This document shows positions 44,353 through 54,661 of a stretch of DNA of 64,000 nt, piece after piece. Positions within the stretch are counted from its first letter, which is position 1; every line of letters begins with the position of its first letter. Both the position numbers and the translations under genes were made by a program. Under the pieces are notes generated by a model. That model had not been told where the DNA came from and searched no databases. It saw only the letters and a list, made by a program, of their open reading frames with translations. The DNA is from Ypsolopha sequella (taxonomy: Eukaryota > Arthropoda > Insecta > Lepidoptera > Ypsolophidae), in contig OW204000.1 of assembly GCA_934047225.1 (NCBI GenBank), positions 19,052,001 to 19,116,000 on the forward strand. Reading direction: 5' to 3'.

Positions 44353-44940
44353 CGGGAAATATGAGGCAAATAGAAATAAAATTCCAGACTTTGGATAACT
44401 TTATTGCAATAATCAGGATAACCACAGTCATTAAAAAATACTCCTATGTTCTCCTAATGTTTATGAAGTAAATTTGAACAAATCACGTCAATTGATTCAT
44501 ATACTTACTTAAAAAAAATTGTAAACCTCCATTTTACCAATTTTAGAGTTTATATTGATTTTCTCTCAAGATTTCAGGATTTAGTTGGTTGTTTCTTTAT
44601 TAAATTTGTTTAACTAATATCCAGCTAGTTTCAACAAATTGTGTCAACGACTTATACAAAATTCACATTCAGTTTTCAAAGTTAGTAGAAAGGTAAAAAT
44701 ATTTTTTTTATTTCCTCAAATACGTTTCCTTGGGAAATTTGTTCAGTAGATTCATTTAAATATACTTGTTCATTTTCACTACCGTAACACTATTGAAGCA
44801 CATCTGTTATTTTATTCCCGAAGTTGATTTTCAGCTTGATCTAATTAAGCATCTTCTGCAACCCCGACTTAGACAGTCAAGAGTCAGGAGTGCTAGAACC
44901 AAATTAACTTTAATTTACTTACTCGTAGAGTCTAAAATGA
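44353..44940. other. No gene recognised
   Basis: AT-rich spacer; open frame 44766-44984 has no domain and overlaps the following fold-back element. Confidence 0.4.
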
Positions 44941-45333
44941 TTAAGGGGGAACGAGTCGTATCCTCTACGAAACACACAACTTAAGATGGTTCTTCTTATT
45001 TTTGAATAACAGATATTAAATAAATGTGATTGATGGCATTTCGCGACCATAGTTTAGTGTCAGTTGAACTTTTCCGGCAAAATTTTGTTATTTTATGCAT
45101 GAGGTTTAAAATGTATGGGCACACAAACTTAAAACACGCTTTTAATTATGTGCGCCCATACATTTACAACGTAAAGCATAAAATAACAAAAATTTGCCGG
45201 AAACGTCTAACTGACACTAAACTTTGTTCGCGAAATGCCATAAATCACATTTATTTAATATCTGTTATTCAAAAATAAGAAGAACCATCTTAAGTTGTGC
45301 GTTTCGTAGAGGATACGAATCGTTTCCCCTTAA
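44941..45333. mobile_element. Fold-back MITE flanked by TTAA, long arms
   Basis: TTAA (44941-44944) then GGGGGAACGAGTCGTATCC; right end GGATACGAATCGTTTCCCC overlapping TTAA (45330-45333). The arms of about 170-180 bp pair nearly end to end, leaving a small loop around AAACTTAAAACACGC. A 393-bp element with no coding capacity; open frame 45030-45278 is an artefact. Confidence 0.8.
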
Positions 45334-45468
45334 GTGTTCGTTGGAAACTGTAGCTAAAGCAACCTTCCCTGTATATGAATAATGGTCCATTACTTTATGT
45401 ACTTTATGTTTAGTACAACCACGAAAAAAAAATAGAGAAACAATGTTTGACGGCGCTGAAGAAAATAG

Positions 45469-45989
45469 TATATTTCGTGACGAGTATAAAATGGCGGATT
45501 TTCTTACTCGAGGAATGAAGCTAGTTTCTCGAAAGTTTACATTCCGAGGGTAAGAAAATCCATTTTTACTCGTTGCGAACGATACTTTTTCTACTACCTG
45601 ATTTATGTATTTAAATACTTAATTTTTCCTTTCAAATTTAATGTATTTTATGACTGCAAAGCGCGGCGCGGTTTTTAACTTTTTTTTTTCAGGCTTCGAC
45701 CGGCGGCTTTTATTTGTGGCCAGTATCATTTTGCGAAAAAAGAGTGTCGTGAATCGGAACGCATGGAATTTCGATTGTAAAGACAAACTAAGGACATCAA
45801 AAAGAACCTAATTAAGCATGAAATGAAGACAAACGTCAATAAGAACCTAATTTTGCAATAAAGGAAATTTCAATACGATATTTGAAACTGACCTGATAGT
45901 CATTCCTCAACGGGACCCGGAAAGTTAGATTTTAAAAACTAATTTCGAGTATTAAATGGAACTTTTTCATAAAGTTAGTAGAAAAAAAT
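45469..45989 (+). repeat. Dispersed repeat, copy 1 of 2
   Basis: It begins ATATTTCGTGACGAGTATAA and ends near TTTCATAAAGTTAGTAGAAA. The inverted copy is 54121-54661. The first 75 bp contain a small inverted pair (TTTTCTTACTCGAGGAATG / CATTCCGAGGGTAAGAAAAT). The GC word GCGCGGCGCGGTTTTTA is conserved in both copies. No coding. Confidence 0.7.
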
Positions 45990-46436
45990 CCTTCTGGAAT
46001 ATTAATATAACATTTTCTACGTTTTATTAAACCTGCTTTTCTCATTTTTCTGCCATAGTTTAGTCTTATTCTAGTTTTACCTTGTACCTTGTTACTATGT
46101 GGTTGAAGTTTTTACTAGAGAGGAAGATAAATACACACCCACTCCCTTATTATTAAATGTTAAAAAATTATTTCTTTCAGTCTAAGTGGGGCGTAATATT
46201 TTTTCTATTTTAATTACCTTTTTTATCTGAACACTTTAATAGCACATAAATATTGTTTCTTAGGGGTTCTTTGTGCTTATAAAACGCAATTAACGTTCAG
46301 ATTCCAACAAAATTTGCCAATTGTAATATTTAACTTGTACTTAGCCATAAAATAAACTCGATAATAACTGGTAGAATTTCTTCAGCACCGATTGTGCCGG
46401 AAGTAACTCAATTGTTATCTAATCGGTGACTAATAA
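45990..46436. other. No gene recognised
   Basis: AT-rich spacer without supported features. Confidence 0.4.
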
Positions 46437-46825
46437 TAGGTCTTTCTTTACATGTGAAATTGCCGAAATTTTCTTACAGATTCATGAGTTCATAATTCCT
46501 GTAATTCAATAGCTATTTCCATTTTTTTCAATAGTTAATTTTGTTTTTATTGTCAATTTGATAACCAAAATTAAATTTTCAAAAACGGTTCTTTCTAAAT
46601 GCCATCCGTTTCCACGATAAGATTCGTGATAATTTTTCACAGCTGACACTTTCCAAAAATCAAATTAATGTTGCTGTTAGTTTAATGTTGTCTCATTCAT
46701 ACACAAAAGAAATAACATAATCTGAAATTGTCATTCCTAAAAAAAATGCTAAAATGTTAGTACTGAAAATTGAGTTTCCTTCAAATTCTCTCTAGAAAAC
46801 GGCAATTTCATAGGTAAATACCTAT
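46437..46825 (+). mobile_element. Mariner-type MITE, most complete copy
   Basis: 389 bp between TAGGTCTTTC...TGTGAAATTGCCG and CGGCAATTTCATAGGTAAAT..CCTA, with TA at both edges. The interior preserves TTAATGTTGCTGTTAGTTTA and CAGCTGACACTTTCC blocks. No transposase. Confidence 0.75.
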
Positions 46826-47072
46826 TAATTCTTCTTCTACTTTGGCCTAGGCAAAAGTACCTATATCTGCCATGCAGCCTCGAATCTCCCACAAACTATT
46901 AACAATTAGTGCGTTTTTCCACGGTTCGGTAAATGGTGGCTCCGATAAACTTCCGTCAAACGCCGGAGCTGGAGGATGGAGCATTGTCGGAAGCTATCTG
47001 TCCACTGGTACGGATTCGGCTCCAATATCTAAAGCTCATTTTACCAACAGTAACCGCACGTGTGGTGTCGTC

Positions 47073-47440
47073 ATGGATTATTTAGATCGCCGACAACTCC
47101 TTGCTTTATTGCTGTATATACGACGACGCGAAAGATCAAGGCAGTTCTGGTTTCATCAAATATATTATAGATATCTATAATATATATATATTTATATATA
47201 ATATATATAATAGATATATGAAGGAATTTTTATGTTCTTTACGACAATTTGTGGCAACACGAGAATATTTTTTTTTAACTATTTCCGTATGTCTACTTCT
47301 ACATTTGATTATTTGCTGCAACGATTGTCCGATTGTCAGATGTCAATCAGACATCAAGACACAAACATAAGAATGTGTAAACCAGCGAAAGAAATGCTTG
47401 CAGTCACGTTTTTATTCATTTTTATTAGGTACTTTTACTT
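47073..47440 (+). pseudogene. PIF/Harbinger transposase N-terminal remnant
   Basis: From ATG 47073 the frame gives MDYLDRRQLLALLLYIRRRE then RQFWFHQIYYR, the basic Leu/Arg-rich start I know from insect Harbinger transposases. Further on, EFLCSLRQF lies in another frame, and NYFRMSTSTFDYLLQRLSDC plus RHQDTNIRMCKPAKEMLAVT returns to the first frame. That block is the helix-turn-helix region preceding the DDE domain. An AT-repeat expansion (47160-47220) and a T-run near 47268 explain the frame changes. The DDE catalytic part is missing. Confidence 0.65.
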
Positions 47441-47611
47441 TTATTTATTCAAGTTAACTCTCGCTTGCAGCATACGCCCGACAAATAACGGACGGTCAAA
47501 CGAACCGTGGATAAGACCTTTCGTGTTTTGTATTGCGAGCATATCAGAGCTGGTAAATGACGGGCCCGACAATGCTCCAATCTTTGACCAAGCACATTTA
47601 TCAGAGGTTAT

Positions 47612-47664
47612 TTTACCGGAGGTTTACCGGAGGTTTACCGGAGGTTAACCGGAGGTTTACCGGA
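47612..47664 (+). repeat. Short tandem repeat, 11 bp, about 5 units
   Basis: Units of the form TTTACCGGAGG, one with TTAACC in place of TTTACC, then a variant ending in GGACG. They lie between the Harbinger remnant and a TGTGTGGACAGAGAG sequence that may be its right end, so they may be subterminal transposase-binding repeats. Confidence 0.7.
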
Positions 47665-47934
47665 CGTCGGACGCCGGAGGTTGTGTGGACAGAGAGTCAT
47701 TTAAATACATAGGCCGCTACTTCAGTTCGGAATTTATCGGGTGATTATCGGAGGCAATGCATCTTAGAGCATTTGTCCACGGTCCGGTTTTTCATCCCGT
47801 ATTTGACGGACCGATAAATTGCGTCTGTATTTACAGTTCTATTAACATGCGCAGCTTATCGGTACGTAAGCCTTTTCCATAAAGAAAAGAAAATGACAAA
47901 AAAAATTTGCTCCTCGAGTCGCAAATCTTGTTGA

Positions 47935-48145
47935 AAACATTGTTGGAAATACATTTATAACGAAACAATTGTGACTTCAAGTGATAATGATGATTTTGAT
48001 TTGACGCCTGAATCAATAAAACTACAGGCAAAGGCAGTCGTAGAAAACCGGTTACCTCCGATTTCAAAAGATTTGAGAACCTATGACGATTTTATCGAGT
48101 GGCGGACTGAAAAGAAAATAAAATCTTTGTCGGAAAGTGTAATTT
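47935..48145 (+). pseudogene. Candidate exon of a Crypton-like (tyrosine recombinase) TE protein
   Basis: An open frame without in-frame ATG encodes SDNDDFDLTPESIKLQAKAV, then LPPISKDLRTYDDFIEWRTE and KKIKSLSESVIF, directly followed by the splice-donor-like GTAAGT at 48150-48155. The layout (acidic start, LPxxSK, YxxFxEW, SxSExV) resembles N-terminal domains of Crypton-like TE proteins of insects. No continuation was found: a LINE tail follows within 50 bp. Assignment is from memory and tentative. Confidence 0.4.
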
Positions 48146-48196
48146 TTGTAAGTTGTTTTTTTATTTCTTCGCATTAGTGATGAAAAGTAGAGTATT

Positions 48197-48655
48197 GCAT
48201 TTCATTTCATTTCATTTATTTAATTCATTAACAAAAATATATTGCATTTGAATATGTAAATTATACTTAATACTACGTACTTATATGCTAAATTACAACT
48301 TATTCATAATTCTATTTACAGATTTAAAATATATTAAATAAAACAACAATCTTAGTTATATTAAGTTACAAGCTACCTACATGCCACTCACTGTATAAAA
48401 ACATTTCTCCAACAAGAACTGTTTCAGCTTGTTCTTAAACAAGGCATGACTAGTTATTATTTTAAGGTCTGTAGGCAACTTGTCAAATAAAAAAACGGAT
48501 TGAAATCTTGTTGCATGATTTGCGATTTGCAACCTGGGTGTAATGGCTGTTTTTATGTCCTTGCGTCGGGAGTCTAGTCGTTTTTTTTGTTCTTCCAGAG
48601 TCTCATACTTATTTATGTTTTTGATTAAATTTGAGAGAAGAACTAATATGTACAA
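48197..48655 (-). pseudogene. 5'-truncated LINE, RT C-terminal end
   Basis: On the minus strand an open frame ending at 48377 encodes LDSRRKDIKTAITPRLQIAN, FQSVFLFDKLPTDLK and LFKNKLKQFLLEKC, typical of the extreme C-terminus of Jockey/CR1-like polymerases. The 3' UTR ends in AAATG repeats (48200-48220 on the plus strand as TTTCATTTCAT). Where the LINE begins on the 5' side is uncertain (about 48640). Confidence 0.65.
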
Positions 48656-48765
48656 ACTGGGAGCAGTGAGAATGGAGCACTGGGAGCACTCGGGTATAAA
48701 TTATCAATTACACCCTCGATCCATAAGCAACAAAACGCGCCTATTCTGTAGGCCTAACATGAACT

Positions 48766-48893
48766 TAGGTCTCGATACGGGTTAGCGACTGCTGAAATTC
48801 TGGTTCCTCTCGTAAACCGCTTGGTGGCGTTGTGTAATTTTTCATACAATTATTGTATGCAGTCGCTAACGTGTATCGAGAATTCGAGACCTA
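48766..48893. mobile_element. Small fold-back MITE
   Basis: TAGGTCTCGATACGGGTTAG and GCGACTGC at the left are mirrored by GCAGTCGCTAACGTGTATCG and GAGACCTA at the right. 128 bp, no coding. Confidence 0.7.
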
Positions 48894-48987
48894 CCCAAAC
48901 TCACCCTTTACAGATGTGGTATTAATTATTCTCACATACAGTACAGGATATCCTTTGACTATAGTTTGGAAAATTTTGGAAGTCCTC

Positions 48988-49456
48988 TTAAGGGGCTTAG
49001 TATCGCCAAATAGGTACTTTCTAAAGCCTACTTCTCGTTTATGGCCAAACCAAAAATATTTAAAAAAAATGTGTTTGAATTATCTAATCTAAGATAACAT
49101 ATGCAACATTTTTCTTTTTTATACCAACAAAACTTACAAATAAAAAAAACTTCAATCGATTGGTGTTTTTTGGCTTGATTTCCCTACTGGTGCTTAGTTG
49201 CTTGGTCGATTTAATTCATTTTGGCTTTGAGTAATTGATTAACTTGATAGCTATAAACATAACATAAGATTATTTAATCGAACAATCACGTCCAAGTAGA
49301 AAGTATTATTTTCTCCTATTTCGCCTTTTCAAAGAAGCAGCAAGCGTCGTAACAGCTACTATGCATTGTGCGCTGATATGAACATTCTTTCAATGACGTT
49401 TCCATCGATATTCATACCGACATTTATGGCTTAATTGGCGACACCAATCGCCTTAA
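48988..49456 (-). mobile_element. Non-autonomous element flanked by TTAA, copy 2
   Basis: Inverted relative to 32802-33275. Ends TTAA-GGGGCTTAGTATCGCC and GGCGACACCAATCGCC-TTAA. Interior blocks ATAGCTATAAACATAACATA and GTCGTAACAGC are shared. Confidence 0.65.
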
Positions 49457-49485
49457 CTGCGGTCGTTTCCTGCGATCGCATTTAT

Positions 49486-49694
49486 GAAGCGTCTTCCTAA
49501 TTGGCCATCGCTCGCACGATCATGCGATGCGATTGTAGCACTACTCACACGATCGTGCGATCAAACATAGTGATCGACTACTGAATGTCCTAATCGCCGA
49601 TCGCGATTACGCGCTAGCGTTTCTTAGCAGTTTTCGTCGCACAATTAAATCGCGTCGCATGATAGCGCGAGCGATGGCCAATTAGGACGACGCC
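49486..49694. mobile_element. MITE dense in GCGATCGC-like words
   Basis: Ends GCGTCTTCCTAATTGGCC, ATCGCTCGC and GCGAGCGAT, GGCCAATTAGGACGACGCC are inverted. Between them GATCATGCGATGCGAT, CGATCGTGCGATC, CGCCGATCGCGAT and related words recur at least six times. No coding. Confidence 0.7.
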
Positions 49695-50208
49695 AGAGGT
49701 TAACAAAGGCAAATGTAAACATACATAAGCCCAAATGATTATTAAATAATCTCTGTGAATCTCTGTCTTATTCCATACCTTTTTTTACTTGTTGTGTTTG
49801 CCTTAACCACGAGAATTGTGTGTGTATCACCCCTATTGCTAATAATATATTAAGTCCAACAACAACATAACAAAGAGAATTTTCGTTCTTTATGGTTGTT
49901 TAGATATTTATGTCATAAAAAACCGGGTAAGTGTGAATACGATCAGCGTACATTTAAGTTCCATATACTTAAATCTTATTTCTGTTTATTCTGTTAATGT
50001 TGGGAATATGGCGTTAAAAAAAAATGTGGTTTTAAAAGTCGGAGAAAAGTGTCTGTTCAATGGCAAACAGACGGACAGACACAATAGTTATACCATAGAG
50101 GCTATGTTTTTGCATTTTTGAGCACAGAACCCTAGAAATTGTATGTTGATAGTAGTCGATTTAGATTTTTAAGACCTGAACGCTGGATTGTAACCGAACT
50201 AGCTTTTG
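49695..50208. other. No gene recognised
   Basis: Contains a fragment near 50040-50140 with AGACGGACAGACACAATAG and GAACCCTAGAAA that resembles the 6128-6745 family. Confidence 0.4.
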
Positions 50209-50560
50209 CCCGCGGCTTCGCCCGCGTTGATTAAGTTTTTGTATAGTCGTATCGAATCCCATCCCATCTCATCCCATCCGATCCCACTAATGCCACTATC
50301 CCATCCCATCCCATCCCACTAATATTCAACGGCGTGAAGGAGTAACAGTACATCACTTTTTTATAGGGACTTGACACCCTATTGCCTTACAATGGGAACT
50401 GATTTATGGGATAAAAAGTACCCTATGTTCTATTCCAGGTCTAGAAATACATTTGTGCAAAGTTTCAGCCTAATCGTTTTAGTAGTTTCGGCGTGAAGGA
50501 GTAACAAACATCCATCCATCCATGCAAACTTTCGCATTTATAACATTAGTAGGATTTAAA
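50209..50560 (+). repeat. Lepidopteran-type interspersed repeat with CCCAT microsatellite
   Basis: It starts CTAGCTTTTGCCCGCGGCTT and ends with AACTTTCGCATTTATAACAT then TAGTAGGAT, phrases I know from many moth and butterfly sequences. An irregular CCCAT tract lies at 50257-50317. GGCGTGAAGGAGTAACA occurs twice. Non-coding; probably a non-LTR derivative. Confidence 0.65.
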
Positions 50561-51045
50561 AATATCTGACAAATTAAAAAAAATGGGTCAACAAGTACCT
50601 ATAAATGTATAAAAAACGAACATACCTGCAATGTTGTTTCAAAAGAAAAACTTTTCTAACAGACATTGTACCATGCTTGCTTTGTCTTAATAAAAGTTAG
50701 TTGGAAGTTGCACGAAGCTCGACGGCCGACTCGACAGAAGGCTTCATAGAATGTGACGTCACACAGAAGGACAAATACTCATTTGTTTATTGTTTAAAAT
50801 ATGGCCAGTACGAGACATTAAAATGCTTGAGTGAGGGCCGGTTTCAAAATTGAGATTTGGCTGAGAGTTCCATAAGGCAGGCTTCGGTGTTTAGCTCTTG
50901 AGAAGATAAAGATAGCATCAAAACCCTTCAAAAATTGCGTTTTATAGTAAATTAAATAAATTTATATTAAAGAAAAGTTATTTGTTTTTCAGCCAGTTTA
51001 CATTATATATGTATTGTATTAAATATATTCACTTTTGAAAAGCTT
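50561..51045. other. No gene recognised
   Basis: AT-rich, no supported feature. Confidence 0.4.
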
Positions 51046-51220
51046 GACTTGTTTTATATATGTATATGTAGGAATAAATAATTAAATAAAATACTTTATA
51101 TTGTAAAATTAAACCGCTCAAGATATATTTCGGGTCCGATCTGGGCCCGGCATCAGTTGAGCTTTAAAATATAAAGTATTTTATTTAATTATTTATTCCT
51201 ATATATATATAAAACAAGTC
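51046..51220. repeat. Inverted repeat with hammerhead-like apex
   Basis: GACTTGTTTTATATA at the left mirrors TATAAAACAAGTC at the right, and GGAATAAATAATTAAATAAA mirrors its complement at 51181-51200. The apex holds the motif 51116-51162. Confidence 0.75.
51116..51162 (-). ncRNA. Hammerhead-ribozyme-like motif
   Basis: Minus strand order: GCUCAA (stem I), CUGAUG, C, CGGG (stem II), loop CCCAGAUCGGA, CCCG, AAA, UAUAUC, UUGAGC (stem I partner). Stem I is a perfect 6-bp helix, and the candidate cleavage triplet is AUC. Differences from the canonical core: C at the A9 position and an extra C before stem II. Confidence 0.5.
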
Positions 51221-51277
51221 ATTATATACGTAAACATACATAAAGTTTGTTTAACATAACAACATGTATGTTATTCT

Positions 51278-51527
51278 GCTCCAGAATTGAGACTCCTCAA
51301 GAGTCTATGTTTCTTTATTATAAAATATATGTTTATATATTCCTATAAAAGAACTTTATTATAATTCATTCCAGATATATTTAATAAATTAATTTAATAA
51401 GTTCCAGTGATGCCGACAAGAAGTCGAAATATATCTGGAATAAAGTGTTTTTATAGGAATATATTTATATAAACATATATTTTATAGTAAAGAAACAGAG
51501 ACTCTTGAGGAGTCTCAATTCTGGAGC
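51278..51527. repeat. Inverted repeat with hammerhead-like apex
   Basis: GCTCCAGAATTGAGACTCCT at the left mirrors AGGAGTCTCAATTCTGGAGC at the right (51508-51527); arms about 100 bp. The apex holds the motif 51402-51440. It lies about 60 bp from the preceding palindrome, with a different arm sequence. Confidence 0.8.
51402..51440 (+). ncRNA. Hammerhead-ribozyme-like motif, mutated at C3
   Basis: Order: UUCCA (stem I), GUGAUG, C, CGAC (stem II), loop AAGAA, GUCG, AAA, UAUAUC, UGGAA (stem I partner). Stems I and II are perfect, but the first core base is G where the others have C, which should abolish hammerhead cleavage. Confidence 0.45.
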
Positions 51528-52444
51528 AGCAAGTTTATATTTATATAGTGTAGCTTGCACCAACCCTTGGTAGCATATTGGCAGATACAATACCACATAA
51601 TACTATGTAAGGTTTATATATAAAATAGCTAAACTATACAAGTCGTGCTGTGGCTACATAGCACAGTGTTTTAGAGGTTATAATAGTAGTTTACGCTACA
51701 AGGGCGAAAAGGAATAAATGACACTTAATGTCCAAGATTGTGCATTAGAAATTTTCTTCTTATTGCAGTGAAATTTTCACGCCTAAATTCTATTATTTAG
51801 TGAGCATTATTTTTTTGTTAGTCCAATATTAAACTCGGTACTCGTATTATTCGTTAAAATATTTGCTGAGATGAACCCGTTTTAGAGCACAGTATAAACC
51901 GAAGTATTTAACTTCAGTCTTCTAAGGTTCCAACAGTTCCAACTTGGAGAAACTTTTGACCGTGTAAACTTTAGCACATTTTGAAACTTTTGAACAAAAC
52001 GAACCTAAAGTAGGACAGAAGATCTACTCCGAAGTGACAAAATTCGATCGAATATCGTTCGGTCATATATCCATCTCTATCACACTATCTATGCATGCGT
52101 CAGAGATGGACGTACGTATCCTCGAACGATAAACGATCGACCGAATCTTTTTGGGAGTTCCGGGCCAGCTATGCGAGCACGTACACGTCGATTAGATAAA
52201 TTTGACAGATAGAATCGATAAATTCTAAACGATAACCCTTATTGCAATGAAATAAGAGTTACATTTTTATTTATCGAATCGATGTCGAGTCGATACCAAG
52301 TTCATGCTAGTACCCCAGGATCTGTACATGTACGATCGCCCTTACCTACCTAATGGCAATCTTTCATATTCGTTAAAATTGTATGCAAATAGTTAGCTTG
52401 AACTACAGGTGTCTGTACCGCACATTGGCAATTATATAGTGAAA
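51528..52444. other. Repeat fragments, no gene
   Basis: 51682-51718 (AATAGTAGTTTACGCTACAA and on) is a short fragment of the 19729-20122 family. 51990-52200 contains TTCGATCGAATATCG and CGATAAACGATCGACCG, a loosely inverted area. Nothing coding. Confidence 0.45.
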
Positions 52445-52540
52445 GTATGATAGAAATAAATTTCTATGTTTGAACAATTGGCGATTTATCCATCGCAAGG
52501 AGATATAAATTAACATTTTATCATTGCATTGTTAATTATA
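52445..52540 (+). repeat. Dispersed repeat fragment
   Basis: TATGATAGAAATAAATTTCT, TTTATCCATCGCAAGGAGAT and TTATCATTGCA in order; a second copy at 61418-61500 adjoins the tRNA-containing inverted duplication. Confidence 0.6.
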
Positions 52541-52604
52541 TAGTGCGCAATATGCATAACATAACTTTCTTTTCTTGTTAAATTTGAAATTTAAAAGCAT
52601 TTTG

Positions 52605-52825
52605 GTTTGTGGCGTTTGACATCAACAGTTCAGTATTAGTGAGGCTTATAACGCAAGAGTTTGAAATTGTATACACAATTATTCATGATCTTCTCAAAAC
52701 CAACTTAAAATGCTGTTTTAACTTTGTTTGGATAAGATCGTGTCTAATTGTGCATTAAATTCATGCTTTATAAACCTCATTAATACTAGTAATACTGAAC
52801 TATTGGTGTCAACTGCTACATACCA
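52605..52825. mobile_element. MITE with TTCAGTATTA-type inverted ends
   Basis: CATCAACAGTTCAGTATTAG near 52619 is mirrored by CTAGTAATACTGAACTATTG near 52787. A related partial copy is at about 30310-30430. No coding. Confidence 0.55.
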
Positions 52826-54021
52826 AAATGTTTTCAATTTTTTAACTTTTAAACAAGAAAAACAAAGTTAAGTTATGCACATTGAGGAACTTATTGGGCG
52901 AGTATGCTTTATCCCAGGTATAATTGGGATAAATATTGCTATCACAAAAGAGAGAAAAATAAAAGAAATATATCCTAAAAGTACAATATGGGTATCAAAT
53001 TGTAGATATCGAAGAGTTGATTGTAAAAACATCTACTTTAACATTTACTGGCACTGATTTCGAGAAATTTTTGAAACACCACTAAAAAAGGGGGGCCCTT
53101 TATCTCTGAAAATGGTAAACTGAAAAATATAAAAACAATGTTGACTATAGATTACACATAAATGGCCTATAGTGATTAAAAAAATTTAACACAAATGAAA
53201 AAAATGCAATAAAAGTAAAATGAAAAAAATATTTTTTTAAAGATACAATATGGATATCAAATTGTGGGTATTAAACTGATTGTAAAAATATATAGTTTGG
53301 CTATATTTACTTGCATGTACTTCGAGAAATCCTCGAAAAACCACAACGAAATGTAGATATATGAAAAAAATCATGGTAATATGTGCTTACTTAAAAATTA
53401 CAGGAAAAAAGCGGTTGAGAAATTCACGAAAACAAAATGACAACATTCCCAAAACTGTCGCATACCCTAGGCACGCGAGTCTGACTCGCACTTGACCGGT
53501 TTATTTAGTTGCCAAAGATTTGCGTATCGTAATTTTGCAATATAAAAGTATGACGTCATATCTTGAGAGAAAACAGTGAGATAATAGATTGCAGTCGGGG
53601 CGGGGATTCATCTGACAAATTAGGAAATAAGTCAGTTCGAAATACTCATTGCGAGCATCATGTTTTACTCTCATTACATTATTTTGTTCTCCATCTTGAG
53701 CAATTTTCGTAAAGAAACATACGCAAGTCATTAGCTAGGGAAATATTTGAGTTTTAAACAAATAGACGAAAGTGAACCTTAACGCGTTTATATTAGGGAA
53801 CGTTCTATGACAACAATATCAAGGGCACAACGTATATCGCGGCGCGCAACGTTCCAAAATAGATCTTTGGATTTTTATTTGATATATCCATCCACGCACT
53901 GAGGTGACTTGAACCTAAAACATTTACCAAAATCAAATACACACAAACGTTACAAGCTATTACATGTTCTGCACCCGTAGCAGAGTGTTGAATCGCGCGT
54001 GACGCGACTTAGTTGAAGCAT
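52826..54021. other. No gene recognised
   Basis: AT-rich; a 53340-53505 block is partly shared with about 30630-30730 and ends in CTGACTCGCACTTGACCGG, which resembles the start of the 6128-6745 family on the opposite strand. Confidence 0.4.
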
Positions 54022-54083
54022 AAGTGCGAGGAGCGTGACATACTGTTTAATCGCAAAACCATCGTGTCACGCTCCTCGCACTT
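54022..54083. repeat. Hairpin with perfect 19-bp arms
   Basis: AAGTGCGAGGAGCGTGACA (54022-54040) and its exact complement at 54065-54083, loop of 24 nt. GC-rich arms in an AT-rich setting. Confidence 0.85.
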
Positions 54084-54120
54084 GTGATACGAGTGCTGGA
54101 GTCGAAATTACATTATTTAC

Positions 54121-54661
54121 TTTTTTCTACTACCTTTATGATAAAGTTCCATTTAATATTCGAAATTAGTTTTGAAAATCGAACTTTCCGGGCCCCGTTG
54201 CGGAATGACTATCAGCTCAGTTTGAAATATCGTATTGAAATTTCCTTTATTGCAAAATTAGTTTTTTTTTACGTTTGTCTTCATTTCATGCTAAATTAGG
54301 TTCTTTTTGACGTCCTTAGTTTGTCTTTACAATTGAAATTCCCTGCGTTCCGATTCACGACATAATCGATTATATTGCGTCTGACACCCTTTTTTCGCAA
54401 AATGATACTGGTCACAAATAAAAGCCGCCGGCCGAAGCCTGAAAAAAAAAGGTAAAAACCGCGCCGCGCTTTGCAAAGTCATAAAATACATAAAATTTGA
54501 AAGGAAAAATTAAATATTTATATACATAAATCAGGTAGTAGAAAAAGTATCGTTCGCAACGAGTGAAAATAGGTTTTCTTACCCTCGGAATGTTAGCTTT
54601 CGAAACTAGCTTCATTCATCGGGTAAGAAAATCCGCCATTTTATACTCGTCTTGAAATATA
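54121..54661 (-). repeat. Dispersed repeat, copy 2 of 2
   Basis: Inverted copy of 45469-45989 with an extra about 15-20 bp near 54360-54390. Roughly 90% alike. Confidence 0.7.

Noticed and set aside
52000..52160. Strong inverted repeat around TTCGATCGAATATCG
   Set aside because: Pairing is patchy and could not be delimited as an element.
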